From Eubacterium sp. (GTDB lineage Bacteria > Bacillota_A > Clostridia > Lachnospirales > Lachnospiraceae), in the NCBI GenBank assembly GCA_023663915.1, contig JAMPGN010000006.1:1-46574 (forward strand): a DNA stretch of 46,574 nucleotides, given 5' to 3'. The translations under genes and the position numbers were made by a program. The notes beneath the pieces were generated by a model. It did not search any database and was not told the DNA's origin. It was given only the letters and a program-made list of their open reading frames with translations. This document shows, one piece after another, positions 15,042-24,261 of this stretch (positions are counted from its first letter, which is position 1; every line of letters begins with the position of its first letter).

Positions 15042-17386
15042 AATTTCCGGGACAATTGGTATTCGGTCTGGATATCGGGACAAGAAGTATCGTAGGAACG
15101 GTGGGCTACCGCACAGGCGGTAAATTCCACGTGGTTACGCAGAGCATCAGGGAGCACCAGACGCGCGCGATGCTGGACGGGCAGATCCATGATATTTACA
15201 AGGTAGGCGCGACCATTAAGGAGGTCAAGGCGGAGCTGGAGGAACGGATCGGCAGGACGCTTAAGGACGTCTGTATCGCGGCGGCGGGACGTGTCCTGCA
15301 GACGGTGACGATCCGGGTGGACCAGGAGCTGGAGAGCGACAGGGAGGTGACAGGGGAGGATATTTATGCCTTGGATTCTCTCGGCGTGGAGAGGGCTTAC
15401 GCAGAGTTTTTGGAAAAGAACGATCTGGATCTGAAGTTCTACTGCGTAGGATATTCGGTAGTACGTTATTATATGAATGGTTACACGATAGGAAACCTGG
15501 AAGGGCACAAAGCGAAAAATATTGGCGAGGATATCATTGCGACCTTCCTGCCGGAAGATGTGGTTGACGGGCTTTACAAGGCGGTAGGCGTCGCGGGGCT
15601 GGAAGTCGTGAACCTCACGCTGGAGCCGATCGCGGCGATCCAGGTGGCGATTCCGGAAATGTACCGTATGCTGAATATTGCGCTGGTGGATGTGGGCGCG
15701 GGCACTTCCGATATTTCCGTGACAAAAGACGGCAGCATCATCGCTTACGGCATGATCCCGATTGCAGGCGATTCTCTGACAGAAGTGGTGGCAAAGCACT
15801 GTCTGGTGGATTTTGCCACGGCGGAGCAGATCAAGCGGGAGACCGGCGTAAAGGATGAGATTGCATACAAAGATATCATGGGACTGAAACAGACGATCAC
15901 CACCGAGGAGGTGGGGCGTGTGGCGGCGGAAGTCATCGACAATATGACCGGACAGGTGGCGGATAAGATCAAAGAGTTAAACGGCGGCAAGCCGGTCAGT
16001 GCAGTGTTTGTGGTGGGCGGCGGCGGCAAGCTGCCGGGCTATACGCAGGCGCTGGCGGGGAAGCTGGACATCCAGGCGGAGCGCGTGGCGGTCCGGGGAG
16101 AAGAGGTTATGCAGGGCATCGAGTTTCTGGAGGCGGATGCAAAAAAAGATTCGCTGATGGTGACGCCGATTGGCATCTGTTTAAGCTTCTATGAGCAGAG
16201 CAATAACTTTATCTTTGTCTACTTCAATGACCAGCGGGTAAAGATTTACGATAATAATAAGGCGGCTGTGGTAGACGCCGCCATGCAGGCAGAGTTTGCA
16301 AGCGAAGGTCTGTTCCCCAAGCGGGGGCCGGAGTTAAATTATACGGTCAACGGGAAGCCGCGCATTGCCAGAGGCACATTCGGGGAGGCGGCGCAGATTA
16401 CGGTAAACGGCAATGAGGCGGATATTTATACGCTGATCCATGCCAACGACCAGATTCATGTGACGGAGTCCACCGCCGGGGAGGCGGCGCAGCTTACATT
16501 GGGACAGCTGCCGGAGTTCGGCTCAAAGATGTGGGTCGAGGTCAATGACAAAAAGGTGGACCTGCCGAAGTTTGCCAGCGTGAACGGCGAGCTGCAGTCC
16601 GAGTATTACGAGATCCAGCCAAATGATGAGATTGAGATCCTGGGCTATTATACGGTGCGCCAGATTTCGGAGTTTATGGATGTGGATATCGACTGGGATA
16701 TGAATATCTATGTCAATAACCGGATCGCGGATATGGATACAAAAGTTTATGAGAATTTCTCAGTGATCTGGACGCTGGAAGAGCTGCAGCTATCCGATGT
16801 AGAGTTCTATGAGCAGGCACAGCGGGAAGAGCGGACGGCGGACGGGGACAGACCGGCAGGAACGGCAGGCTTTACTATGGCGTCCCAGCCAAAGACGGCG
16901 GAGGATATCAAAGCGGGAGCGGCAGATGGGGAGGCTGAAAATGCCGGAAAGACAGCCGGCTCGGAAGCGGCTGAGGGTGATACGGCGCAGAACGCGGAAG
17001 CGGCGCAGCCGGAGGAAGAGGTGCGTGCAAAAGGCGGCGCCAGAATCGTGATGGGTCCGGGCGTCAGACGCGCCGAGGAAGAGGCGAAGGCAAAGGAGAA
17101 AGCCAGGGAGGCAGCGGCGGCGAAGGCAAAGGAAGAGGAAGACAGGAGAAAGGCGGAGCTTTTGCATAAGACTGAGCCGGTTGCCATCAACGTGACAGTC
17201 AATGGGGAGCAGATCAAACTTACCGGCAAGAAGAGCTATGTATTTGTAGATGTTTTTGAGCATATCGACTTCGATCTGTCCAAGCCGCAGGGAAGCGGTA
17301 TCGTGACCAGCTTAAACGGGCGGGACGCACAGTATATGGAAAATATACGGAGCGGCGATGTGATCGAGATTTACTGGAAGGAATAG
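15026..17386 (+). CDS. FtsA-domain actin-like ATPase with long C-terminal extension
   Basis: The start is GTG 15026, since GAGGG lies 8 nt upstream and the first ATG (15038) is too far. Residues 12-370 are an FtsA/PilM-type actin fold: phosphate 1 loop FGLDIGTRSIVG, the SHS2 insertion (about 80-170), phosphate 2 loop VDVGAGTSDIS and adenosine loop VFVVGGGGKLPGY. Unlike the cell-division FtsA (about 410 aa), it runs to 786 aa. Several beta-rich repeat-like units follow (TVNGKPRIARGT, QITVNGNEADIY, VNDKKVDLPKF), then an Ala/Glu/Lys-rich coiled segment (about 600-715). A final ubiquitin-like segment is VTVNGEQIKLTGKKSYVFVDVFEHI. No membrane-targeting helix is visible. Overlaps coaE; role unknown, possibly envelope or division. 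Confidence 0.85.
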   Translation: MAEAMKFPGQLVFGLDIGTRSIVGTVGYRTGGKFHVVTQSIREHQTRAMLDGQIHDIYKVGATIKEVKAELEERIGRTLKDVCIAAAGRVLQTVTIRVDQELESDREVTGEDIYALDSLGVERAYAEFLEKNDLDLKFYCVGYSVVRYYMNGYTIGNLEGHKAKNIGEDIIATFLPEDVVDGLYKAVGVAGLEVVNLTLEPIAAIQVAIPEMYRMLNIALVDVGAGTSDISVTKDGSIIAYGMIPIAGDSLTEVVAKHCLVDFATAEQIKRETGVKDEIAYKDIMGLKQTITTEEVGRVAAEVIDNMTGQVADKIKELNGGKPVSAVFVVGGGGKLPGYTQALAGKLDIQAERVAVRGEEVMQGIEFLEADAKKDSLMVTPIGICLSFYEQSNNFIFVYFNDQRVKIYDNNKAAVVDAAMQAEFASEGLFPKRGPELNYTVNGKPRIARGTFGEAAQITVNGNEADIYTLIHANDQIHVTESTAGEAAQLTLGQLPEFGSKMWVEVNDKKVDLPKFASVNGELQSEYYEIQPNDEIEILGYYTVRQISEFMDVDIDWDMNIYVNNRIADMDTKVYENFSVIWTLEELQLSDVEFYEQAQREERTADGDRPAGTAGFTMASQPKTAEDIKAGAADGEAENAGKTAGSEAAEGDTAQNAEAAQPEEEVRAKGGARIVMGPGVRRAEEEAKAKEKAREAAAAKAKEEEDRRKAELLHKTEPVAINVTVNGEQIKLTGKKSYVFVDVFEHIDFDLSKPQGSGIVTSLNGRDAQYMENIRSGDVIEIYWKE

Positions 17387-17481
17387 TGTGAGAAGTAATT
17401 CTAATCGCTTGCAGCAAGGGCTGCTTCGCGAAGAATTACTAAATCTCACACTGGAGAATGCCCAAAATATGGGCATTCTCC
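17385..17481 (+). repeat. Two-hairpin palindromic element between the FtsA-like gene and walJ
   Basis: The first part (17385-17452) is an imperfect palindrome: AGTGTGAG plus AGTAATTCT pair with AGAATTACT plus CTCACACT. An inner stem TCGC..GCAGC-AAGG-GCTGC..GCGA is nested in it. It is followed at once by a perfect 12-bp hairpin, GGAGAATGCCCA-AAATA-TGGGCATTCTCC (17453-17481). No T run follows, so it is not a standard terminator. It could be a mobile repeat (MITE/REP type) or a structured RNA or processing element. Confidence 0.75.
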
Positions 17482-17514
17482 GCACTAAAGTGATAGAAAG
17501 CGATTTACATAACT

Positions 17515-18315
17515 ATGAGACTATGCAGTATTGCCAGCGGCAGCAGTGGAAACTGTGTCTATGTTGGCAGCGATACCACACATCTGTTGATGGATGTAGG
17601 GATCAGTGGAAAACGGACGGAAGCGGGTTTACAGGAGTTGGGACTGACCATGCGGGATATTGACGGCATCTGTATCACCCATGAACATGCGGACCACATT
17701 AGCGGGCTGGGCGTGTTATCCAGAAAATACGGGATACCGGTTTATGCGACCAGAGGTACGGCGGAGGCTATCCTGCAGAATCCTTCTGTGGGGGAGATCG
17801 ACGAATCGCTGTTTCAGATTGTGGCTCCGGATGAGCGCTGTGTGATCAAGGACATTTCCCTTTATCCCATGCGCACCTCCCACGACGCTGCGGATCCGGT
17901 GGCGTACCGGATTGACCATGATGGTCAAAGAATCGGGCTGATCACGGATCTGGGCTGTTATAACGATTATACGGTGGAGTGCCTGCGAAATCTGGATCTT
18001 TTGTATCTGGAGGCAAACCATGATGTACATATGCTGCAGGTGGGTCCCTATCCTTATTATCTGAAACAGCGGATTTTGGGGGAGAGAGGGCATCTGTCCA
18101 ATGAGGCGGCGGGGAAGCTTTTAAGCCGCCTTCTGCACGATGGGATGCAGGCAATCGTGCTGGGGCACTTGAGCAAGGAGAATAATCTGCCGGAGCTGGC
18201 TTATGAGTCGGTGCGGGTGGAGGTTACCATGTCGGATACCAAATATAACGGCAATGATTTTCCTGTGTATGTAGCGAAGCGGGACGTGGTGTCGGACGTG
18301 ATTGAGGTAAAGTAG
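17515..18315 (+). CDS. WalJ/YycJ-family metallo-beta-lactamase-fold hydrolase
   Basis: The 266-residue protein begins MRLCSIASGSSGNC, characteristic of the YycJ/WalJ branch. It carries the metal site THEHADH (about residues 55-61), further His residues in MRTSHDAADP, and Asp in ITDLGCY. YycJ is a 5'-3' DNA exonuclease in Bacillus-type bacteria and elsewhere is linked to the WalRK operon. There is no walRK next to it here. The ribosome binding site is poor (GAAAG far upstream), and the gene is preceded by the palindromic element. Confidence 0.85.
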   Translation: MRLCSIASGSSGNCVYVGSDTTHLLMDVGISGKRTEAGLQELGLTMRDIDGICITHEHADHISGLGVLSRKYGIPVYATRGTAEAILQNPSVGEIDESLFQIVAPDERCVIKDISLYPMRTSHDAADPVAYRIDHDGQRIGLITDLGCYNDYTVECLRNLDLLYLEANHDVHMLQVGPYPYYLKQRILGERGHLSNEAAGKLLSRLLHDGMQAIVLGHLSKENNLPELAYESVRVEVTMSDTKYNGNDFPVYVAKRDVVSDVIEVK

Positions 18316-18348
18316 AGGCTGTCAGTCACGGCGAGCGGAAAGAAGCGT

Positions 18349-18786
18349 TTATTCCATTTCATCCATAAATTTATTGTCCCAAATGGTTTCTTCAATGGCT
18401 CTTAAACATTCATCCATATGATTTTTGATTTCTTCTCCCCAGAAATGTATCACCGTGTAACCAAGAAAGAGGAGTTTTTTATCGTTTTCCCAATCACGTT
18501 TACGGTTCCGTTCGATTTTCTTAATCCAGTAGTTTGGATTTTTGCCCTTTTCGAGCCGAAGTTTTAAGATTTCCCAATCTTTTCCATGAAAAAACTCACC
18601 ATCGCAGAAAATGGCAATTTTATATTTCGTTATTACGATATCAGGAGAGCCGGGTAAAGCTTTGTAATTTTTTCGGTAACGGTATCCTTTTTGCCATAAT
18701 GCTTTGCGGAGCAGTAATTCTATGGAGGTATCATGGCTGTGTATTTTGCCCATGTTTTTGGATATAACTGCTGGATCTCTTTGCAT
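18349..18786 (-). CDS. vsr: Vsr-type very short patch repair endonuclease
   Basis: The product (145 aa) has the Vsr layout: MGKIHSHDTSIELLLRKALWQKGYRYRKNY, then LPGSPDIVITKYKIAIFCDGEFFHGKDW. It carries the conserved catalytic Asp (PDIV), the His of FFHG, and the C-terminal LGYTVIHFWGEEI. Vsr nicks next to T:G mismatches formed when 5-methylcytosine deaminates. It is therefore usually found beside a C5 methyltransferase, as here. AAGGGATG precedes the start. It faces away from the methyltransferase, sharing the 190-bp divergent region. Confidence 0.88.
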   Translation of the reverse strand: MQRDPAVISKNMGKIHSHDTSIELLLRKALWQKGYRYRKNYKALPGSPDIVITKYKIAIFCDGEFFHGKDWEILKLRLEKGKNPNYWIKKIERNRKRDWENDKKLLFLGYTVIHFWGEEIKNHMDECLRAIEETIWDNKFMDEME

Positions 18787-18914
18787 ATAGATTCATCCCT
18801 TTCATGCCTGGCGCATATTTCATTACAGGCATATTCTAGCAGAACAGGGGATGGATAGCAAGAAAAAAGAGGATTACAAAGAGGAGGAAATCTAACGATA
18901 TAGTGAGGAACGGC

Positions 18915-18943
18915 TTGCGGAGGATATCCAAGTGTGGTAAGAT
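18915..18943 (+). promoter_or_regulatory. Promoter of the methyltransferase-endonuclease operon
   Basis: TTGCGG (18915-18920), 17-nt spacer, TAAGAT (18938-18943), about 35 nt before the methyltransferase start. The divergent region 18787-18977 otherwise shows no gene. Confidence 0.45.
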
Positions 18944-18977
18944 AGGAAACAGATCATTTCCGGGAGGATGAATATAT

Positions 18978-20210
18978 ATGGCGATTTGTTATGACAGATT
19001 ATGGAAATTGTTGATTGATAAAAAAATGAACCGCACAGAGTTGAAGGAAGCATCGGGAATCAGTTTTAACGTGTTGGCAAGATTGGGTAAAAACGAACCT
19101 GTTTCTTTTGAAACAATCGAGAAGATATGTTTTACGCTAAAGTGTAATATAGAAGATGTGGTTGAAATACAGAGGGATGATTCTGTGAAGAACCGTCAGC
19201 AAGTCTATTCAACGATTGAATTATTTGCCGGAGCAGGGGGGCTTGCCCTGGGTATTGAAAAAGCCGGGTTTGACACGCTGGGGCTTATTGAGTTCGATCA
19301 AGATGCTGCGAACAGCCTGAAAATAAACCGACCGGCCTGGCGGGTTATAAATGACGATATTGCGAATATTTCCTGTTTGAATTTGGAAGAATATTTTAGT
19401 ATAAGGAGAGGTGAATTGGATTTGTTGTCCGGGGGCGCGCCCTGCCAGGCTTTTTCTTATGCCGGAAAGCGTCTTGGTTTGGAGGATGCGAGAGGGACAT
19501 TGTTTTATCATTATGCTATCTTTTTGCAAAAATTACAGCCTAAAATGTTTCTATTTGAGAATGTACGTGGTTTGCTGACGCATGATAAAGGAAGAACCTA
19601 TGCAACGATTAGCCGTATTTTTGAACAGGCTGGATATACAATTCAGAAAAAGGTTTTGAACGCATGGGACTTTGGAGTACCGCAGAAGAGAGAACGTTTA
19701 ATTACAATAGGAATCAGAAATGATCTGGCTGATAAAATTACATATCAATTTCCCAAAGAACACGATTATAAACCCGTTTTGCGGGATATACTATTGGATT
19801 GCCCGGATGGACCGGGAGTTCCATACGGGGAGAATAAGAGGAAAATATTCGAACTTGTACCACCGGGGGGATATTGGAGGGACATTGACCCGAAGATAGC
19901 AAAGGAATATATGAAAAGCTGCTGGGATATGGGAGGAGGAAGAACCGGAATATTAAGAAGAATGAGTTTAGATGAACCATCTCTGGCAGTTTTGACTTCT
20001 CCGTCCCAAAAGCAGACAGAAAGATGCCATCCGATAGAGGCAAGACCCTTTAATGTGCGCGAGAATGCGAGATGCCAGACATTCCCGGATGAGTGGCAGT
20101 TCTGTGGAAATGTGCAGTCTCAATACAAACAGGTAGGTAATGCTGTTCCAGTAAATTTGGCATACGAAATTGCGCTGGAAATATATAAATCGTTGGAGGA
20201 ATTAAAATAA
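18978..20210 (+). CDS. HTH-fused DNA (cytosine-5)-methyltransferase
   Basis: Residues 1-65 form an XRE-like helix-turn-helix (MAICYDRLWKLLIDKKMNRTELKEASGIS...). The remaining part is a C5 methyltransferase. Motif I is FAGAGGLALGIEKAGF, motif IV has the PCQ catalytic Cys (about residue 155), and motif VI is ENVRGL. Motif VIII is QKRERL and motif X is QVGNAVPVNLAY. By its partner, it probably protects the GGNCC-type site. The N-terminal HTH would allow it to repress its own promoter, as known for some C5 methyltransferases. GGGAGGATG precedes the start, and the stop overlaps the endonuclease start (TAATG). Confidence 0.92.
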   Translation: MAICYDRLWKLLIDKKMNRTELKEASGISFNVLARLGKNEPVSFETIEKICFTLKCNIEDVVEIQRDDSVKNRQQVYSTIELFAGAGGLALGIEKAGFDTLGLIEFDQDAANSLKINRPAWRVINDDIANISCLNLEEYFSIRRGELDLLSGGAPCQAFSYAGKRLGLEDARGTLFYHYAIFLQKLQPKMFLFENVRGLLTHDKGRTYATISRIFEQAGYTIQKKVLNAWDFGVPQKRERLITIGIRNDLADKITYQFPKEHDYKPVLRDILLDCPDGPGVPYGENKRKIFELVPPGGYWRDIDPKIAKEYMKSCWDMGGGRTGILRRMSLDEPSLAVLTSPSQKQTERCHPIEARPFNVRENARCQTFPDEWQFCGNVQSQYKQVGNAVPVNLAYEIALEIYKSLEELK

Positions 20211-21124
20211 TGGCTTGGAATCTGAATTTTATATCTGAAGAAGAGTTTAGAAATCATGTCCGTGCGACAATCATGAAATATGGGGAAAAATTAGAGTCAT
20301 ATGACTTAAAAAGGTTTAACAGTAATTTGATTGACCCGATCAAGCTGCTTTTTGATAAATCTGTTTATCAGACAAGCTGGGAGGAAATTGTGAATAATGA
20401 AATTTTCCGACAGAGGGATAAATCGAATAATAACGATATAGGATATTTTCATCAGAATATATTCTCTTTTTTCAAAGGATGTGAAGTGCCCCAGGCAGGG
20501 TGGGATGTGATTTACAAAAATCCTAAAGGGATACAGATGCCAGATGGAGATGTGGTTCATACTTTGTATGTGGAAATGAAAAATAAACATAATACTATGA
20601 ACTCTGCTTCTTCTGCGAAAACATATATTAAAATGCAGGGACAAATCCTTGAAGATGATGACTGCGCCTGCTTTTTGGTAGAAGCGATTGCAAAGAGATC
20701 TCAAAATATAAAGTGGACAACAAGGGTTGATGGAAAGAATGTACAGCATAGGTTAATACGCCGCGTCAGCATGGATCAGTTTTATGCAATGATTACCGGT
20801 GAGGAAGATGCCTTTTATAAGATGTGTATGGTACTTCCTGAAATCATTCATTCAGTTGTAAATGAAAAAGGGAGTGTTTCCGTTCCCCATGATACAGCAA
20901 CACAAGAATTGAGAAACGCTGCCATGTTATATAGCGGATATGCGGAAGATTTGGCAATGGCAATGGCGGTGTATATGTTGGGCTTTCCTACATATATCGG
21001 GTTTGGAGACCAGGCAGAACGTAAATTGCCTGAAACAAATGGTGGAATGCTTAAGCGTATTTATACATATGCAAAAGGAATGGCTTCGGCTGAAGATCAC
21101 ATAAAAGACAAAAATACCAGATGA
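20210..21124 (+). CDS. Eco47II-family type II restriction endonuclease
   Basis: The 304-residue protein fits the Eco47II family (enzymes recognising GGNCC). It begins MAWNLNFISEEEFRNHVRATI and has the PD-ExK-like core DGDVVHTLYVEMKNKHNTMN, with Glu and Lys around residue 121. It is followed by a Ser-rich SASSAK and a helical C-terminal half. Target site specificity is inferred from the family. Start and methyltransferase stop share one base, so synthesis is coupled and the methylase is made first. Confidence 0.85.
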   Translation: MAWNLNFISEEEFRNHVRATIMKYGEKLESYDLKRFNSNLIDPIKLLFDKSVYQTSWEEIVNNEIFRQRDKSNNNDIGYFHQNIFSFFKGCEVPQAGWDVIYKNPKGIQMPDGDVVHTLYVEMKNKHNTMNSASSAKTYIKMQGQILEDDDCACFLVEAIAKRSQNIKWTTRVDGKNVQHRLIRRVSMDQFYAMITGEEDAFYKMCMVLPEIIHSVVNEKGSVSVPHDTATQELRNAAMLYSGYAEDLAMAMAVYMLGFPTYIGFGDQAERKLPETNGGMLKRIYTYAKGMASAEDHIKDKNTR

Positions 21125-21165
21125 CAGCTTTTATACAGAAGAATACAATAGAAAAGAGCAGGATC

Positions 21166-22425
21166 ATGAAACGGAAAACGATACTATATATGACAGCGGC
21201 TGCCGCGGCCATATTGTTTTTAGGCGGCTGTGGAAAAGAAGCCGGGGAACAGGAAACGAAGGAGGAAGAAACGACAGAGGCGGATGCAGGGCAGGATATT
21301 ACGGAGCTGGCAGCTGAGATGGAAGATGGACTGTCGGCAGGAGCCGGGGAAAAGCCAGCGGCGGGCGGCGCGGATGCACTTAGCCCGGAAGAGGAAGCCT
21401 TGCAGGAAAGGTTCGGGGAGGACTGTATCACTTCACAGACCTTTGCGGTGACGTTAGACGGCTTCGAAGGGGAGGTCTGGTTTGTGCCTTTTGCACCCTC
21501 TGCGGAAGTTCCCGAATTTCGGGTACAGCTGATGCAGGAAGGGAGAATCCTGACAGAACTTCGCCCGCATGAGGTGACGCAGGAGAGGGGGCTTACCTTT
21601 ACCAGTCTTGACGCCGTCTCCTTCTGGGATGTGAATTTTGACGGCTGTACGGATATCGTGATGGTCGCGGCTTATGGCGATACGCAGCTTGCCTCTGTGT
21701 ACTATGGTGATTATGGGAAAAATGAAGGCAGTGAATCCGGGACGCTTTATTATACGTGGAATCTGCCACTCTCTGACAGCATAACCGCGCAGGCGTCGCC
21801 CTTAACGATTCCCGGCATCCGCGGTCTTTTGTCGGGAGGGAAAAGGAACGGGGAATTTGCAAGCTGTGCGGAAGCTTATGAGGCGGTGGTCAATCTGTCG
21901 ATTCTGGCGCAGGGGGAAGAGCCGTATGAAGATTATCAGTATGATCTGATCTATGTGGATGAAGATGAGGTTCCGGAGCTGGTGACAGGGCAGAATTGGT
22001 ATTATGTAAACCTATATACTTATGCGGACGGCACAGTGTATACGCTGATGGACGACTGGGGATACGGTGCGATGGGAAATGCCGGCTATGAGTATGCGCC
22101 GGGGGACAACAGCATCCGGAATGATAACGCGGATTATGCCGGCGCCATTATGGATACGACTTATATGCGTATCAATGACCAGCATGAGATTGAGACAACG
22201 GCGTGGGTTGAAACTTATAATTTTGTGGATGCGAACGGAAACGGTCTGCCGGATGAGGGAGAAGACCTGGAGGAAGGCGCGGGGAAATCCCTGATAAACG
22301 GCAAAGAGGCGTCGGATGAGGAGCTGGCGGCGTTCTATCCGAAATACGATATGGGAAACTATCAGATGATTATCGGGACAAAGACGGCGGAGGAAGTGCG
22401 CAGGGCGCTGCTGGAGCTAAAATGA
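21166..22425 (+). CDS. Lipoprotein of unknown function, 419 aa
   Basis: The start is ATG 21166 (MKRKTILYMTAAAAAILFLGGCGK), giving a signal peptide with lipobox LGGC. The frame also opens upstream at 21121, in the end of the restriction gene. An acidic Glu/Thr-rich linker (about residues 22-70) is followed by a domain with FWDVNFDGCTDIVMVAAYGD, an FG-GAP/VCBS-like calcium-type turn. Further on come YVDEDEVPELVTGQ and DANGNGLPDEGED, also Asp-rich. Such lipoproteins with Asp-rich turns are frequent in Lachnospiraceae; no activity can be assigned. Confidence 0.75.
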   Translation: MKRKTILYMTAAAAAILFLGGCGKEAGEQETKEEETTEADAGQDITELAAEMEDGLSAGAGEKPAAGGADALSPEEEALQERFGEDCITSQTFAVTLDGFEGEVWFVPFAPSAEVPEFRVQLMQEGRILTELRPHEVTQERGLTFTSLDAVSFWDVNFDGCTDIVMVAAYGDTQLASVYYGDYGKNEGSESGTLYYTWNLPLSDSITAQASPLTIPGIRGLLSGGKRNGEFASCAEAYEAVVNLSILAQGEEPYEDYQYDLIYVDEDEVPELVTGQNWYYVNLYTYADGTVYTLMDDWGYGAMGNAGYEYAPGDNSIRNDNADYAGAIMDTTYMRINDQHEIETTAWVETYNFVDANGNGLPDEGEDLEEGAGKSLINGKEASDEELAAFYPKYDMGNYQMIIGTKTAEEVRRALLELK

Positions 22426-22435
22426 GGAGGAGCAT

Positions 22436-22708
22436 ATGAAAAAAACAATTATCACAGTGGTAGGAAAGGATACGGTGGGCATCATCGCCAGAGTCTGTAC
22501 GTATCTTGCGGACAATCAGATCAATATTCTGGATATTTCCCAGACGATCGTGCAGGGCTTTTTTAACATGATGATGATCGTGGACATGAACCTGACGGAC
22601 AAGGCGTTCGGGCAGGTGGTGGATGAACTGGCAAAGCTGGGGCAGGAGATCGGCGTGGATATCAAGTGCCAGAAGGAAGAAATCTTCGACCAGATGCACC
22701 GGATCTAG
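22436..22708 (+). CDS. UPF0237 ACT-domain protein, 90 aa
   Basis: The whole protein is one ACT domain (IITVVGKDTVGIIARVCTYLADNQINILDISQ...). ACT domains bind amino acids or other small ligands and regulate partner proteins. GAGGAG precedes the start. It lies 40 nt before the UPF0210 gene; the two families are usually encoded side by side, so this is likely the regulatory partner. Ligand unknown. Confidence 0.9.
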   Translation: MKKTIITVVGKDTVGIIARVCTYLADNQINILDISQTIVQGFFNMMMIVDMNLTDKAFGQVVDELAKLGQEIGVDIKCQKEEIFDQMHRI

Positions 22709-22748
22709 GGGCACGGGTTTGCGAGTTTAGGAAAGAGGGATTACGATT

Positions 22749-24113
22749 ATGATAAATTTATTCGAAGTGGCGGAAACCAACGAGATGATCGCCAGGGAAA
22801 ATCTGGATGTGCGGACCATTACGCTTGGCATCAGCCTTTTGGACTGTATCGACGGCGATCTGGCAAAGGTCAATGCGCGTGTTTATGAAAAGATTACCTC
22901 GACGGCAAAAAATCTGGTCAGGACGGGAGAGGAGATTGAGAAGGAGTTTGGCATTCCCATTGTGAACAAGCGTATTTCGGTGACGCCGATAGCGCTTGTG
23001 GGCGGCGCTGCCTGCAAAAGCAGCGGGGAATTTGTGACACTGGCACAGACCATGGACCGGGCGGCGAAGGAGGTTGGCGTCAATCTGATCGGCGGCTATT
23101 CGGCGCTTGTCTCCAAGGGGATGACGAAGGCGGATGAACTTTTGATCCGTTCGATTCCGGAAGCCCTGCATACGACGGAGCGGGTATGCAGCTCTGTGAA
23201 TCTGGGTTCTACCAGGATGGGGATCAACATGGATGCAGTGCGCCTGATGGGCGATATTATCAAAGAGACAGCCCTGATCAGCAAAGACCAGGACAGCGCC
23301 GACTGCATGAAGCTGGTAGTGTTCTGCAATGCGCCGGACGACAATCCCTTTATGGCGGGGGCGTTCCATGGCGTGACGGAAGCCGATGCGGTCGTCAATG
23401 TGGGCGTTAGTGGTCCCGGCGTGGTCAAGACCGCCTTGCAGAAGGTGCGGGGTGAGAATTTCGAGGTGCTCTGCGAGACCATTAAAAAGACTGCCTTTAA
23501 GGTGACGAGAGTAGGACAGCTGGTGGCGCAGGAGGCGTCGCGGATGCTGGGGATTCCCTTCGGGATTGTGGATCTGTCGCTTGCGCCCACGCCGGCGGTC
23601 GGTGACAGCGTGGCGGATATCTTATGCGAGATCGGGCTGGAATATGCGGGCGCGCCGGGGACGACGGCAGCGCTGGCGCTCTTAAACGATCAGGTGAAAA
23701 AGGGAGGCGTGATGGCGTCCTCCTATGTGGGGGGCTTAAGCGGCGCGTTTATTCCGGTCAGCGAGGATCAGGGGATGATCGACGCCGTTGCGGCGGGCGC
23801 GCTCACCCTGGAAAAGCTGGAGGCGATGACCTGTGTCTGCTCCGTGGGGCTGGATATGCTGGCGGTTCCGGGCGATACGCCGAATACCACGATTGCGGGC
23901 ATTATTGCGGATGAGATGGCGATCGGCATGGTGAACCAGAAGACGACTGCGGTGCGCATCATCCCGGCGGTCGGCAAGGGCGTGGGAGAGCAGGTGGAGT
24001 TCGGCGGGCTCTTCGGCTATGCGCCGGTGATGCCGGTGAACGGCTTTTCCTGTGAGGCGTTTGTGAACCGCGGGGGGAGGATCCCCGCGCCGATCCATAG
24101 TTTTAAGAACTGA
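22749..24113 (+). CDS. UPF0210 (DUF711, PFL-like) protein, 454 aa
   Basis: Full-length member of the UPF0210/DUF711 family ([33 protein letters not shown]). It has the glycyl-radical-enzyme-like pieces [13 protein letters not shown] and [14 protein letters not shown]. The family has no proven reaction. Pairing with the ACT-domain protein suggests ligand control. Its last 12 codons (24078-24113, [11 protein letters not shown] plus stop) reappear at 32859-32894, marking the insertion point of the defence island. Confidence 0.9.
   Translation: MINLFEVAETNEMIARENLDVRTITLGISLLDCIDGDLAKVNARVYEKITSTAKNLVRTGEEIEKEFGIPIVNKRISVTPIALVGGAACKSSGEFVTLAQTMDRAAKEVGVNLIGGYSALVSKGMTKADELLIRSIPEALHTTERVCSSVNLGSTRMGINMDAVRLMGDIIKETALISKDQDSADCMKLVVFCNAPDDNPFMAGAFHGVTEADAVVNVGVSGPGVVKTALQKVRGENFEVLCETIKKTAFKVTRVGQLVAQEASRMLGIPFGIVDLSLAPTPAVGDSVADILCEIGLEYAGAPGTTAALALLNDQVKKGGVMASSYVGGLSGAFIPVSEDQGMIDAVAAGALTLEKLEAMTCVCSVGLDMLAVPGDTPNTTIAGIIADEMAIGMVNQKTTAVRIIPAVGKGVGEQVEFGGLFGYAPVMPVNGFSCEAFVNRGGRIPAPIHSFKN
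24078..24113 (+). repeat. Left copy of the island-flanking direct repeat
   Basis: This 36-nt end of the UPF0210 gene matches 32859-32894 at 32 of 36 positions. All four differences are third-position and synonymous. See the island finding. Confidence 0.85.
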
Positions 24114-24135
24114 AAAGGTTTGGGCATATCATGTG

Positions 24136-24172
24136 AAAGCAGGCATTTGATTTGAAATGTTTGCTTTTATTT
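24136..24172 (+). terminator. Rho-independent terminator after the UPF0210 gene
   Basis: AAAGCAGGCATTT pairs with AAATGTTTGCTTT (13 bp with two wobbles), then a T-rich tail. It lies inside the inserted segment, beyond the left repeat copy. Confidence 0.65.
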
Positions 24173-24194
24173 GTGTTAATGTTTTATTCATATA

Positions 24195-24223
24195 TTGATA
24201 ATAGGGATTGCTCAATATATAAT
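24195..24223 (+). promoter_or_regulatory. hsd operon promoter
   Basis: TTGATA (24195-24200), 17-nt spacer, TATAAT (24218-24223), about 40 nt before hsdM. A near-consensus promoter. Confidence 0.7.
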
Positions 24224-24261
24224 ATAATAAGTTATAGAAAGAAACATAAATGGAGAGAAAA

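Noticed and set aside
22749..24113. Long antisense and alternative-frame open frames across GC-rich genes (here, in polA, pta, ackA and others)
   Set aside because: These are shadows of strongly biased codon use; no ribosome binding site or family match.
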